A stretch of 64,000 nucleotides of DNA, from the NCBI RefSeq assembly GCF_024508295.1, contig NZ_CP101990.1:1488001-1552000 (forward strand). The letters run 5' to 3'. The translations under genes and the position numbers were made by a program. The notes under the pieces are model-generated. The model searched no databases. It was not told where the DNA came from and was given only the letters and a program-made list of their open reading frames with translations. Shown here piece by piece: positions 8,511 to 16,874 of this stretch (position 1 is the first letter of the stretch; each line of letters begins with the position of its first letter). Source of the DNA: Aeromicrobium duanguangcaii. GTDB taxonomy: Bacteria > Actinomycetota > Actinomycetes > Propionibacteriales > Nocardioidaceae.

Positions 8511-9043
8511 GTCCTCGGGTCGGAGATCCGATGGAGGACGTTGCGCGTGGGTGTGCCGTCCGCCGTGCTGTGGTCGTCGAAGTCGCCGGCTGGGTCGCGC
8601 GTCATGCCGATGCGTCGCATCACCGCTTGCGACCGGAGATTGTCGACGGTGGTGATGGCCAGGACCTCAGGCAGAGCGAGGGACTCGAAGGCGAACGTGA
8701 GTGTGGCGAGCGCGGCCTCCGTCGCATATCCGTGGCCCCAGGCGGGGCGGGCGAGCCGCCAGCCCACTTCGACGCCGGTGAACGGCAGGTGTTCGTCGAC
8801 CCGATCCAACCCGGCGAATCCGATGAAGTCACCGGTGACCTGCTCCTCGACCGCCCACCACCCGTATCCGCGCTGGGCGAAGTCGGCTGTGAAACTCGCG
8901 ACCGAGTCGTCGCTCTGGGCGCGCGTCAGCGGACCGCCCAGGTGCTCTCGAACCTCGGGGTCGGCGTTCATGGCGGCCCATGGCGCGAGGTCGGACGCGC
9001 GCCACGGCCGAAGCAGGAGGCGAGCCGTGCGGATCTCGATCAT
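8507..9043 (-). CDS. GNAT family N-acetyltransferase (RimJ/RimL-like)
   Basis: A 178-residue GNAT starting MIEIRTARLLLRPW, the standard opening of the RimJ/RimL branch that acetylates ribosomal-protein N-termini or related amines. The acetyl-CoA loop is RPAWGHGYATEA, and the domain ends with the usual SQAVMRRIGM segment. The ATG at 9043 is chosen because the family motif starts there; the upstream extension is low-complexity. Its stop overlaps the start of the 2H phosphoesterase gene, so the two form an operon. Confidence 0.88.
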   Translation of the reverse strand: MIEIRTARLLLRPWRASDLAPWAAMNADPEVREHLGGPLTRAQSDDSVASFTADFAQRGYGWWAVEEQVTGDFIGFAGLDRVDEHLPFTGVEVGWRLARPAWGHGYATEAALATLTFAFESLALPEVLAITTVDNLRSQAVMRRIGMTRDPAGDFDDHSTADGTPTRNVLHRISDPRT

Positions 9044-9053
9044 GGCGCTGACG

Positions 9054-9227
9054 CTACGCCCGGGCGCGAACGCAATGGCGGCCACGTCGCGGCGGTGGCC
9101 AGACGGGACACGGGCGGAGGAGCAGTGCCGCCCGGAAGACGGCACATCCCAGCGGCGCGCCGATCAGCAGCGTGGGGACTTCTGCTGGCGCACCCGGCAT
9201 CCCCGGACTGTAACCGGAGCGGGTCAT
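9054..9227 (-). CDS. Possible small ORF, 57 residues
   Basis: An open frame of 57 codons between divergent genes, ending 11 bases before the acetyltransferase start. It has one modest hydrophobic stretch (PTLLIGAPLGCAVFRAALLL) and then an Arg/Pro-rich tail. There is no clear ribosome site. It could be a real small membrane peptide or chance in GC-rich DNA, and is listed only because nothing else accounts for the 220-base interval. Confidence 0.2.
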   Translation of the reverse strand: MTRSGYSPGMPGAPAEVPTLLIGAPLGCAVFRAALLLRPCPVWPPPRRGRHCVRARA

Positions 9228-9265
9228 GACGTGCGGGATTCCCGTATCCGGGTACCCATGACGAC

Positions 9266-10096
9266 ATGGAGCAGAAGACGATCGTCATCACGGGAGCCAG
9301 CGACGGGATCGGCGCGGCAGCCGCTCAGGAGCTCAGCGACCACGGCCACCACGTGGTCATCGTGGGGCGCGACCCGCAGAAGACCCGCACGGTGGCCGAG
9401 GAGCTGGGAGTCCCGTTCCACCTGGCCGACTACGCCGACCTCGCGCAGGTCCGTCGTCTCGCGACGGAGCTGAACGAGGCGTACCCGCGCATCGACGTCC
9501 TGGCGAACAACGCCGGCGCGTTGACGGACCACCGGGCCATCACCGTGGACGGGTTCGAGAAGACCTTCCAGGTGAACCACCTCGCCGGGTTCCTCCTGAC
9601 GCAACTTCTACTGCCACAGCTGATCGAGAGCCGCGCCACCGTCATCCAGACCGCGTCGATCGCGGCGAAGCTGTTCAGTGACTTCGACATCGACGACCTG
9701 CAGAACACGCGGCACGACGGAGGCCAGCGGGCGTACGGGAACACGAAGCTGGAGAACATCCTGTTCACCCGAGAGCTGGACCGGCGCTACCGCGACCAGG
9801 GGATCTCGGCCGCGGCGTTCCATCCCGGCCTGGTCGGCTCCAACTTCGCCCACGGCACGAAGTCGCCGCTGAACTTCGTCTACCACACACCGATGGTGAG
9901 CAAGCTCTTCACGATCTCGCCCGAGCGCGGGGCGGAGCAGCTCGTCTGGCTCGCCACGTCGACGCCCGGCACGGACTGGGAACGCGGTCAGTACTACGAG
10001 AAGAAGAAGCCCGCGAAGTCGGCGCCCGAGGCCCACGACGGCGAGGTCGGGCGGCGACTCTGGGAGGAGTCGATGCGGATGGTCGCGCCGCTCTGA
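9266..10096 (+). CDS. Short-chain dehydrogenase/reductase (SDR)
   Basis: A 276-residue classical SDR with a Rossmann fold. It has the cofactor loop TGASDGIG (residues 9-16) and NNAG (81-84), a catalytic Ser in TASIAA (131), and the YxxxK pair in YGNTK (Tyr157, Lys161). Arg36 after the second strand favours NADP(H). The length is slightly above the usual 250 because of a C-terminal KKKPAKSAPEAH extension. The substrate is unknown. It stands alone and is convergent with the antiporter gene, 18 bases apart. Confidence 0.93.
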   Translation: MEQKTIVITGASDGIGAAAAQELSDHGHHVVIVGRDPQKTRTVAEELGVPFHLADYADLAQVRRLATELNEAYPRIDVLANNAGALTDHRAITVDGFEKTFQVNHLAGFLLTQLLLPQLIESRATVIQTASIAAKLFSDFDIDDLQNTRHDGGQRAYGNTKLENILFTRELDRRYRDQGISAAAFHPGLVGSNFAHGTKSPLNFVYHTPMVSKLFTISPERGAEQLVWLATSTPGTDWERGQYYEKKKPAKSAPEAHDGEVGRRLWEESMRMVAPL

Positions 10097-10114
10097 GTCG
10101 CCCGACTCGCCACC

Positions 10115-11692
10115 TCACTCCGGGGGAGTGGCGCGGGAGAAGCGGACCTCCTCGATGTCCAGTCGGGCCTGCACCTGACGCAGCACGATGTCGTCGATCC
10201 GCCGCTCGTCGCGCAGTTGCAGGAGCGCGTCGCGGCGCAGCGCGAGGAGTGCGAGCGACAGGCTCGTGTACTCGCTGGTGTGCTGGACGAGCGGGTCGTC
10301 GCCGGCTCCTTCGGCGTCCACGAGTCGTCGCTGCTTGTCGAGCTCATTACGGACCCGCTCGGTCACGTGCCCGTCGACGCCGAGCTCGGCAGCAGCGTCG
10401 TCGAGGGCCTCGATCGCCGCGTCCAGGGTGAAGACCTCGGCGAGCTGGATCTCGTCGATGACGGACTGGTCGCTGGGCAACCGGGCGTAACGGACGACGG
10501 CGGGGAGCACCAGCGCCTGCAGCAGGCTCAGCACGATGACGCCGCAGGCGATCACCACGATCAGGTCGCGGTCGGGAAACGGCGCACCGGAGTCGAGCGT
10601 GCGGGGTACGGCGAGCACCGCCGCGAGCGAGATCGCTCCGCGGAAACCGGCCGTCGCGCTGACGGTGCGCTGGCGCGCGCTGACCCGACGCTCGCGCTGG
10701 GACGGGCGGCGGTCGATGGCGCGGATCAGGTAGGGAGTGGTGTAGATCCACGCCCAGCGAACCCCGATCACGACGGCCGTGACCAGGAGGATGTCCAGCC
10801 ATGCGCGTTGCAGGGTGGTGCTCGACAGGCCACGGAAAGCGGACTGGGCCTCGAGCCCGATCAGGACGAACAGGGCGCTGCTCAGCACCGTCGTCGAGAG
10901 TGTCCAGAACGGGGTCACGAGGTGCCGGGTGGCGGCGGTCGTGATGCGTGGCGCGACCTGGCTGATGAACAGTCCGCACGCCACGACGGCGAGCACGCCC
11001 GACGCCCCGATGACCTCCGCCGCCAGGAACGCGGCGAACGGCGTGACGAGCATCGCGATGCCCTCGAGCATCGGGTCGTCCATCCGCCGCCGGATCTGCC
11101 AGCTGAGCAGACCGACAAGTCCGCCCGCCAGGACGCCGCCACCGTAGGAGACCACCAGCAGCCACGTGACGTGCCACCCGGTCAGGGTCTCCTCGCCGAC
11201 GGTGACGCCCACGGCGAGTCCGTAGAGAACCAGCGCGGTGCCGTCGTTCACGAGGCTCTCGGCGCGCAGCGTCGTGACGGTCCGGCGCGGCAGGTTGCGC
11301 GCCAGCACCCCGACCGCGGTCGCGTCGGTCGGCGCGAGTGCGGCACCCAGCACCCAGGCGGGTCCCCACGGCATGCCGAGCGCGTGTGCGGTCACGGCGA
11401 CCGCTCCGGCGGTGGCCACCACGAGCGCCGTGCTGGTGAGCACCACGACGCGCAGGTTGTTGCGGATCTCGCGCAACGAGGTGGTCAGGCTCTCCCAGTA
11501 GAGGATCGCGGGCAGGAAGACCAGGAGGATGACCTCGGGCGGCAGGTGGGCATGCCGTAGGTGCGGCACGAATCCGATGAGCACGCCGGCGATCACCAGC
11601 AGGATGGCCGGGGCGATCGGGTACCGGCGCGCCAGCGCGCCGCACACCACGAGGGCGATTCCCAGCAGGACGACCATCTCGAGTCCGAGCAC
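10115..11692 (-). CDS. Na+/H+ antiporter, CPA1 family
   Basis: A 525-residue sodium/proton exchanger of the plasma membrane. About 12 hydrophobic segments fill the first 410 residues, followed by a soluble helical C-terminal tail of about 110. The family signature is clear: ALAPTDATAVGVLARNLP carries the transport aspartate region, followed by the ESLVNDGTALVLY motif of NhaP/YjcE-type exchangers. It would expel Na+ (or K+) for protons in salt or alkaline stress. The tail (TLDAAIEALDDAAAELG and on) is typical of bacterial CPA1 members. Confidence 0.93.
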   Translation of the reverse strand: MLGLEMVVLLGIALVVCGALARRYPIAPAILLVIAGVLIGFVPHLRHAHLPPEVILLVFLPAILYWESLTTSLREIRNNLRVVVLTSTALVVATAGAVAVTAHALGMPWGPAWVLGAALAPTDATAVGVLARNLPRRTVTTLRAESLVNDGTALVLYGLAVGVTVGEETLTGWHVTWLLVVSYGGGVLAGGLVGLLSWQIRRRMDDPMLEGIAMLVTPFAAFLAAEVIGASGVLAVVACGLFISQVAPRITTAATRHLVTPFWTLSTTVLSSALFVLIGLEAQSAFRGLSSTTLQRAWLDILLVTAVVIGVRWAWIYTTPYLIRAIDRRPSQRERRVSARQRTVSATAGFRGAISLAAVLAVPRTLDSGAPFPDRDLIVVIACGVIVLSLLQALVLPAVVRYARLPSDQSVIDEIQLAEVFTLDAAIEALDDAAAELGVDGHVTERVRNELDKQRRLVDAEGAGDDPLVQHTSEYTSLSLALLALRRDALLQLRDERRIDDIVLRQVQARLDIEEVRFSRATPPE

Positions 11693-11779
11693 GGATCAAT
11701 CTTTGCCCTCGCGGTCCAACCCGACCACCCCTCGACGCTTCGCCGGGCATGATGAGCGCGTCGACGGGAGGAGGAGGGA

Positions 11780-12385
11780 ATGGCGCGTCATCGCCTGTCC
11801 GTCAGGTTCGTCCCGGACTGGTCGGCTCGGGGCGGCCAGTGGGTGACCCCGCCTCCGTTCGTCGTGAGCGTCTGGCGGCAGCTGCAGGACGGAAACGAGC
11901 GTGCGGGACTGCCTCGCAGCTGCGAGGTCGTCGGACCAGAGCTGGATGGCGTGCTCGACCTGCTGGCCGATGCGTATGGGGCGGTCCGTCCCCTCGAGTT
12001 GGACGTCGCCGGCGGCTGGCGCGACGAGTCGAGTCGGCACGCCTTCCTCACGGCCGCCGACCGCGTCGAGCTCTCGCTGCGTCGCCGTCTCGGCGGGGAC
12101 TGGGATGTCGTCGTGAGCCGCAGCCCTGGCGTCAACGAGGTCAGGCTCATGGGGGAGTACGGGTGCGACTGGCCGCTGTGGACCGATGACGGTGGCAGCG
12201 ACCGGGACGACTGGCCGATGCTGTCCGACGCGTTGGCCGACCGGCTGCGCGCATGGGCGGTCGAGGCCGAGCCGGACCACCGGGTGAATCACCTGCCGGG
12301 GCCGGACCCGGAGGTGACCCAGGGACTGCTGCGCGATCTGCGCCGCGAGCTGGGCGACCGGTACAGGATCGTCGCCGTCCTCTAG
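11780..12385 (+). CDS. Hypothetical protein, 201 residues
   Basis: A soluble, Trp- and Arg-rich protein of 201 residues without a motif I recognise. It starts at an ATG with GGAGGAGG upstream, a strong ribosome site. Acidic and hydrophobic residues alternate as in a compact alpha/beta protein (WDVVVSRSP, NEVRLMGEYG). No signal peptide or membrane segment is seen. The gene is convergent with the tRNA-Gly gene. Function unknown. Confidence 0.75.
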   Translation: MARHRLSVRFVPDWSARGGQWVTPPPFVVSVWRQLQDGNERAGLPRSCEVVGPELDGVLDLLADAYGAVRPLELDVAGGWRDESSRHAFLTAADRVELSLRRRLGGDWDVVVSRSPGVNEVRLMGEYGCDWPLWTDDGGSDRDDWPMLSDALADRLRAWAVEAEPDHRVNHLPGPDPEVTQGLLRDLRRELGDRYRIVAVL

Positions 12386-12394
12386 GCCGGCCGG

Positions 12395-12468
12395 TGGAGC
12401 GGACGCGAGGATTTGAACCTCGACCCATTCCCTGGAAGGGAAGCATGCTGCAACTACACCACGTCCGC
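12395..12468 (-). tRNA. tRNA-Gly (anticodon UCC)
   Basis: A 74-base tRNA including an encoded CCA. The 5' acceptor strand GCGGACG pairs perfectly with CGTCCGC at the 3' end. The T-arm holds GAGG-TTCAAAT-CCTC. The anticodon loop CTTCCAG is closed by four pairs and gives anticodon UCC, for Gly codons GGA/GGG. Gly tRNAs can serve as phage attachment sites, but no integrase or partial duplicate of this 3' end was noticed in the window. Confidence 0.93.
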
Positions 12469-12474
12469 GACGCC

Positions 12475-12490
12475 GGTCTCTGACGAGACC
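12475..12490 (-). terminator. Short hairpin after the GAF-ANTAR gene
   Basis: GGTCTC-TGAC-GAGACC forms a perfect 6-base-pair stem with a 4-base loop. It lies 54 bases past the stop of the GAF-ANTAR gene and just before the tRNA on the same strand. It has no U-tract, as is usual for actinobacterial terminators. Confidence 0.4.
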
Positions 12491-12543
12491 GACAGGTGCC
12501 AGTATGCCGATCTCCGGGACCACTCGGATGTCCGGGGTGAGTT

Positions 12544-13263
12544 CTAGCCGGCCGCCAAGTCCTGGGAGGCGAGCCTGATCCCGCCGCCGGAACGGGTGTG
12601 AGGATCGTCTTGGCTCACGGTCCGGAACGAGCCGTCGAGGACCTGTTGGGCCAGCACTCGGAGCTTGACGTTGCGATGCTGCGAGTTGCGCACGAGAAAG
12701 GCGAACGCTCGGTCCCAATCGAGTCCGTAGCGCTCCATGAGGATGCCGACCGCGGCGCCGATGTCCTGCCGAGAGTCGACGGCCCGGCTCAGGTGCTCCA
12801 CCTGGTGCGCGGAACGGAGCAGGACGGCGCCGTAGCTGGCGAAGAGCTCGACGAGGTGCGTGGTCAACTCGTCGAAGGCGCCACGTCGGCGGGAGTAGAG
12901 GTTCAGCCCGGCGACCTGATCGGTGTGGGTGAGCTGGACGGCGGCCTGGGAACCGACGCCGCGTCTGGCTGCGAGCGGGCCGTAATGGCTGAAGGGCTCC
13001 GCATGGACCAGGTCGTTGACCAGGACCAGGCGTTCGTAGGTGACCGCGGCGACGCAAGGACCCTCACCGACGTCGTACTGGAGCTGGTCGCACTCGTTCG
13101 CCAACGCATCGGTTGCCGCGACGGTCCGAAAGCCACCGTCGATGTGGACGGTGATGCTGGCGAAGTCGACACCGGGGATGCTCTCTGCGGCCAGGGCCGC
13201 CAATGACGTGAGTGCCGCCGCCCGCGCCGAGGGCGCGGGGGAGCGCATCGTGTCAGCCGCCAT
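12544..13263 (-). CDS. GAF and ANTAR domain regulator
   Basis: A 239-residue cytoplasmic signalling protein. A GAF sensor domain spans about residues 15-155 (CDQLQYDVGEGPCVAAV is a typical GAF stretch). A C-terminal ANTAR RNA-binding domain spans about 165-220 (SRQDIGAAVGILMERYGLDWDRAF in part). ANTAR proteins bind dual hairpins in mRNA leaders and relieve termination. The start is set at the ATG preceded by GGAG at nine bases; alternatives lie 15 bases and 72 bases upstream. The gene follows a LuxR-type regulator on the same strand, and a perfect 16-base palindrome lies in its upstream region. Confidence 0.88.
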   Translation of the reverse strand: MAADTMRSPAPSARAAALTSLAALAAESIPGVDFASITVHIDGGFRTVAATDALANECDQLQYDVGEGPCVAAVTYERLVLVNDLVHAEPFSHYGPLAARRGVGSQAAVQLTHTDQVAGLNLYSRRRGAFDELTTHLVELFASYGAVLLRSAHQVEHLSRAVDSRQDIGAAVGILMERYGLDWDRAFAFLVRNSQHRNVKLRVLAQQVLDGSFRTVSQDDPHTRSGGGIRLASQDLAAG

Positions 13264-13416
13264 GTGGCGTGTCTCCATCCGATCGACGTCCGAAGCCGAC
13301 GTCGAGCCTCCCGAGGCTGGACCGTGGCGTTCCATCAGGCGAGACCTGGAGCCGCAGTTGCGGCCCCTCTGCGCATCACCCGGTGCCAACCTAGGCTTTC
13401 GCGCCGGGCCCACGCC

Positions 13417-13432
13417 TCACCCTTAAGGGTGA
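13417..13432. promoter_or_regulatory. Perfect 16-base palindrome, possible operator
   Basis: TCACCCTTAAGGGTGA is identical to its reverse complement. It sits between the response-regulator stop and the GAF-ANTAR gene, about 150 bases upstream of the chosen GAF-ANTAR start. Its symmetry suggests binding by a dimeric regulator, possibly the adjacent LuxR-type protein. Confidence 0.45.
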
Positions 13433-13459
13433 ATCACGGCCGGAGGCGGGCGGGATGGA

Positions 13460-14119
13460 TCACTCGCTCGCTGCGTCAGGCGTTGCGGCCTTGATGGCGT
13501 CAGGTCGAAACCCGTGATCGACACCCCAGAGGACCGCCCGAGTCCGACTGTCCACGCCGATCTTTCGATAGGCCGTCCGGATGTTCGTCTTCACGGTGTT
13601 GATGCTGGTGAAGGTGCGTGCGGCGATCTCCTCGTTGCCGAAGCCCTGGGTGATCAGCGCGATCACCTCGGACTCACGGGCACTCAACCCGTACTCGCGG
13701 CCGGGCCACTCTCCGAGGTCCGCGTCGGGCGACGTCGGATAGTCGGAGCTGACGACGCCGCTCTCGCCACGAGCGATCCGCTCGAGCGCGTCGGCCAGCT
13801 CCTCGGCCGTCAGTCTCTTGTCGAGGAAGTCGATCACCCCGAACCGTGACCAGGTCTCGATGAGCTCGGGTTTCAGGCTCCAGCTGTAGAAGACGTACCG
13901 CTCCGCGTTCGCGGCGGCCAGGACCTCGTTGATGTCGCGCGTCTGTGCGAACGAGTCGATGAGCGCGATGTCCACCCGTTCCCGGCCGGGTTGATTGGTG
14001 GAGACCTCCACCACCTGGATCCGATCCTTGAACGGCTCGAACATGCGCGCCAGGCCCTGAACCACCACGTCGTAGTCGTTGACGATGGAGATGCGGACCG
14101 GCGTCTGGTGCTTCACCAC
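13460..14119 (-). CDS. LuxR-type response regulator
   Basis: A 219-residue two-domain regulator. The N-terminal region (1-125) has a receiver-like pattern (VRISIVNDYDVVVQGLARMF, then DIALIDSF with the phospho-acceptor-type Asp, and a Lys in LDKRL). The C-terminal HTH (about 145-205) reads LSARESEVIALITQGFGNEE and SINTVKTNIRTAYRKIGV, a NarL/LuxR DNA-binding domain. No histidine kinase is adjacent, so it is an orphan regulator. GTG start with GGAG close by. It may control the neighbouring GAF-ANTAR gene. Confidence 0.88.
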   Translation of the reverse strand: MVKHQTPVRISIVNDYDVVVQGLARMFEPFKDRIQVVEVSTNQPGRERVDIALIDSFAQTRDINEVLAAANAERYVFYSWSLKPELIETWSRFGVIDFLDKRLTAEELADALERIARGESGVVSSDYPTSPDADLGEWPGREYGLSARESEVIALITQGFGNEEIAARTFTSINTVKTNIRTAYRKIGVDSRTRAVLWGVDHGFRPDAIKAATPDAASE

Positions 14120-14205
14120 TCCACGGTAAGGGACCTGGCTGGTCCGAGGCGGCCGCGGCCTCGGTGGCCGAGAGTGAGACGTGCCGTCCCGGGTACACGA
14201 CCACC

Positions 14206-15186
14206 ATGAGCCTCTCCATCGGATGCACCCTCATGTGCGAGCAGTCCCCGCCGACGAAACTGGTGTCGTACGCCCAGGCCGCCGAGGAGGCGGGGTTCCC
14301 CTTCGCCGTCATGAGCGACCACTTCAACCCGTGGCTCAAGGAACAGGGTCACAGCCCGAACGCGTGGGTGACCCTCGGCGCTGTCGCCCAGGCGACGCAG
14401 ACGCTCGAGCTGATGACGTACGTGACGTGCCCGATCGGGCGGTATCACCCGGTCGTGGTGGCGCAGCAGGCCGCGACGCTCGGGGTCCTGAGCGAGGGAC
14501 GCTTCTCGCTGGGCCTGGGCGCGGGCGAGAACCTCAACGAGCACGTCATCGGCGAGGGCTGGGACCCGGTCAACGTGCGCCATGAGCGGTTCTCCGAGGC
14601 GCTCCAGATCATCAACGAACTCTTCGACGGCGGGTACGTGAACTTCGTCGGCGACCACTATCGCGTCGACTCCGCGAAGCTCTGGGACCTGCCGGAGTCG
14701 CGGGTGCCCATCGGTGTGGCGGTCAGTGGCCCGCAGTCGATCGAGGTCGCTGCTCCGTGGGCCGATTTCATGATCGCGGTCGAGCCCGACGGCGATGCGG
14801 CCATGGCGTTCGACGAGGCGACCCGCGCGAAGACGCCGGCACGCAAGGTCGGTCAACTGCCGATCTCGTGGGACGCCGACGCGGACCGGGCCGTCACCCG
14901 GGCCCATGAGCAGTTCCGTTGGTTCGCCGGTGGGTGGAAGGTCAACGCCGAGCTGCCCGGCCCGTCGGCGTTCGACGCCGCCACTCAGTTCGTCCGGCCT
15001 GAGGACGTGGCCGACCAGATCCCCTGCGGCAACGACATCGACGCGCTGATCGAGGCCGTGCGGCCGTTCGCCGACGCGGGGTTCACCGACCTCGCGCTGA
15101 TCCAGATCGGCGACGAGGGGCAGGACCCGTTCTTCGAGGCGGCGCCCGACCTCCTCGCGGCTCTGGGGGAGGAGTTCGGCGCCTGA
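14206..15186 (+). CDS. F420-dependent LLM-class oxidoreductase (TIGR03557-like)
   Basis: A 326-residue TIM-barrel protein of the luciferase-like family, in the subgroup using deazaflavin F420 and related to F420-dependent glucose-6-phosphate dehydrogenase. Typical landmarks are the opening SIGCTLMCEQ, SDHFNPWL near residue 40, the TYVTCPIGRYHPVVVAQQAA loop, and GLGAGENLNEHV. F420 use is inferred from the subgroup; it fits an actinobacterium. The substrate is unknown. The start at ATG 14206 matches the family N-terminus. The response-regulator gene is divergent, about 90 bases away. Confidence 0.9.
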   Translation: MSLSIGCTLMCEQSPPTKLVSYAQAAEEAGFPFAVMSDHFNPWLKEQGHSPNAWVTLGAVAQATQTLELMTYVTCPIGRYHPVVVAQQAATLGVLSEGRFSLGLGAGENLNEHVIGEGWDPVNVRHERFSEALQIINELFDGGYVNFVGDHYRVDSAKLWDLPESRVPIGVAVSGPQSIEVAAPWADFMIAVEPDGDAAMAFDEATRAKTPARKVGQLPISWDADADRAVTRAHEQFRWFAGGWKVNAELPGPSAFDAATQFVRPEDVADQIPCGNDIDALIEAVRPFADAGFTDLALIQIGDEGQDPFFEAAPDLLAALGEEFGA

Positions 15187-15229
15187 GCCCGGTTGCCGCC
15201 GCCGCTGGATGGTCCGCGATCATCGTCCG

Positions 15230-15754
15230 ATGAGTTCCATACGGCTGGTGACGATGGATGACGCCGCTGAACTCGCGGCGTTGTTCGCGACGAATCGCGG
15301 CTTCCTGGCGCCGTGGGAGCCTGACCGGGAGGACGACTTCTTCTCGACCGACGGACAGCGTGCAGTCCTCGAGGAAGCGCTGGAGCGCCACGGCCAAGGA
15401 CTCACGTACCCGCACGTGATCCTCGACGCCTCAGCTCGCATCATCGGGCGGATCAATCTGGGAAACGTGGTGCTGGGCCCCTTCCAGTCGTGCGGCGTCG
15501 GGTACTGGGTGAGCCAGCATGCCAACGGTCGTGGCCACGCCAGCGCAGCGCTGCAGGCGATCAAGAACGTGGCCTTCGCCGATCTCGGGCTCCACCGCAT
15601 CGAGGCAGGCACCTTGGCTCACAACGTCCGATCACAACGCGTTCTGGAGAAGAACGGGTTCGTTCGGTTCGGGGTGGCGCCGGCCTACCTCAAGATCGCC
15701 GGGAGCTGGCAGGACCACACCATGTTCCAGGCGCTCAACCCCCACCACCACTGA
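15230..15754 (+). CDS. GNAT family N-acetyltransferase (RimJ-like)
   Basis: A 174-residue GNAT. It has the family pattern GVGYWVSQHANGRGHASAAL (acetyl-CoA loop), then FADLGLHRIEAGTLAHNVRS and a final VLEKNGF. This is the arrangement of ribosomal-protein alanine acetyltransferases, though many relatives act on other amines. ATG 15230 (MSSIRLVTMDD) is chosen; the codons before it look random. The next gene begins 55 bases downstream and may be co-transcribed. Confidence 0.88.
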   Translation: MSSIRLVTMDDAAELAALFATNRGFLAPWEPDREDDFFSTDGQRAVLEEALERHGQGLTYPHVILDASARIIGRINLGNVVLGPFQSCGVGYWVSQHANGRGHASAALQAIKNVAFADLGLHRIEAGTLAHNVRSQRVLEKNGFVRFGVAPAYLKIAGSWQDHTMFQALNPHHH

Positions 15755-15808
15755 GCGGTGGACCACGAGGGGACGACGTCGTCCGGCACCCCTGGGAGAG
15801 TGCTCGAC

Positions 15809-16348
15809 ATGCGTCCCGCCCGTCCAGACTCGTACCGACGGCTCGGTGTCGGAGCGATCGCGTTGCTCACCGTTCTCGCCCTGGTGGGCGGTGGCTACTG
15901 GTGGACGCACCCCCAGGCCCTCTCCCATGGGGCCGAGATCGGCGGCGAGCTCGCGGTGGGAGAGACCCAGGTCTTCGACATCGCGGATCACCTGGCGGGG
16001 TACGACGAGACCAGCCGCGTGCTCCGCATCGAGCCGCACATCGTGCGTGACGAGACGGCTGCGCGCTACGAGTTCGTGACGTGTGTCCTGAAGGATGCCG
16101 ATGATGGAATCGGCGCGACGGACGAAGGGGATATTCCTCGACTCTGTGCCAGCACGCGGCCCACGGCCGGGGCATCGTTCGGTCTGCAGGACGGGAGGCG
16201 TTCGCAGCTGCTCATGAAGCTGACCGCCACGAAGCCCGGACGGCTCGAGATCGACGGCGCGGACGTCACCTATCGCCGTTCTGGCCGGCACCTCTTCCAG
16301 ACCGGCACCCAGCAGTCGGGAACCGTCATGAAGCTGACCGCCAAGTAG
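15809..16348 (+). CDS. Membrane-anchored hypothetical protein
   Basis: A 179-residue protein with one N-terminal membrane anchor (GVGAIALLTVLALVGGGYWW, about residues 13-32) and an extracytoplasmic domain of about 145 residues. Two cysteines, in FVTCVLKD and RLCAST, could form a disulfide. The domain is beta-rich and ends with two similar MKLTA strings. The start is ATG 15809, with GGGAGAG nine bases upstream; a GTG at 15758 would add 17 residues. Not recognised. Confidence 0.7.
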   Translation: MRPARPDSYRRLGVGAIALLTVLALVGGGYWWTHPQALSHGAEIGGELAVGETQVFDIADHLAGYDETSRVLRIEPHIVRDETAARYEFVTCVLKDADDGIGATDEGDIPRLCASTRPTAGASFGLQDGRRSQLLMKLTATKPGRLEIDGADVTYRRSGRHLFQTGTQQSGTVMKLTAK

Positions 16349-16524
16349 GACCTTCTTCGCCGTCCATCCGGGCACCAGTCGACGTGGACAGCAGCGGACG
16401 TTGGAGATCATTCCGAGGAACTGGGCGGCAACCAGCTCGGCGTCGGCACTCTGGGCTGTGCACGATCAACCGCGTTGGCTGGTGGCCGGGCCGGCGGCGA
16501 ATCTTCTGCTCTACGGCTCGATCG

Positions 16525-16860
16525 TCATGCGCTGGACGTGGGGACCCACGAACTCATAGCGTGAGTGACCTCGGAACGCTCCAGCACGTTCCCGGCGGGG
16601 TCGCGAACGACGAGGCGGACGCGGGCCTCGACGGTTCCGTCCGAGCGATCCTTGATGTCCCGCACGATGGTCGTCGGTCGGATCTCGTTCCACTGCCGCT
16701 CCCAGTAGGCCCCCACCTCGTCCCGACCGGCCAACCGCCCGCCTTCCCAGCCGTTGGGCCAGTCGACGTCCGGCGCCATCGCCGCGAGGACGGCGTCGAG
16801 GTCTCGATCGTTGAACGACTGGTAGAGGGCCCGGACGTGGTCGGCGCGTGCAGAGGTCAT
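16525..16860 (-). CDS. NTF2-like (SnoaL-type) protein with a frameshifted C-terminus
   Basis: A 111-residue member of the nuclear-transport-factor-2 fold family, starting MTSARADHVRALYQSFNDRD. The core is complete to EVTH. The in-frame end is MSSWVPTSSA, which does not look like the family. One base off, the DNA reads RYEFVGPHVQRMTIEP and stops at 16511. That is the expected last beta strand, so a one-base deletion near 16556 has replaced the C-terminus. It may be an inactive allele or a sequencing error. It follows hrpB by 14 bases on the same strand. Confidence 0.72.
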   Translation of the reverse strand: MTSARADHVRALYQSFNDRDLDAVLAAMAPDVDWPNGWEGGRLAGRDEVGAYWERQWNEIRPTTIVRDIKDRSDGTVEARVRLVVRDPAGNVLERSEVTHAMSSWVPTSSA

Positions 16861-16874
16861 GGCGCTGATGATGG

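Noticed and set aside
10217..11560. Long open frame on the plus strand opposite the antiporter
   Set aside because: Gln/Arg/Asp-rich shadow of a high-GC gene; no domain and no ribosome site.
12395..12468. tRNA-Gly as an integration site for an island
   Set aside because: No integrase and no repeated 3' tRNA end were found in the window.
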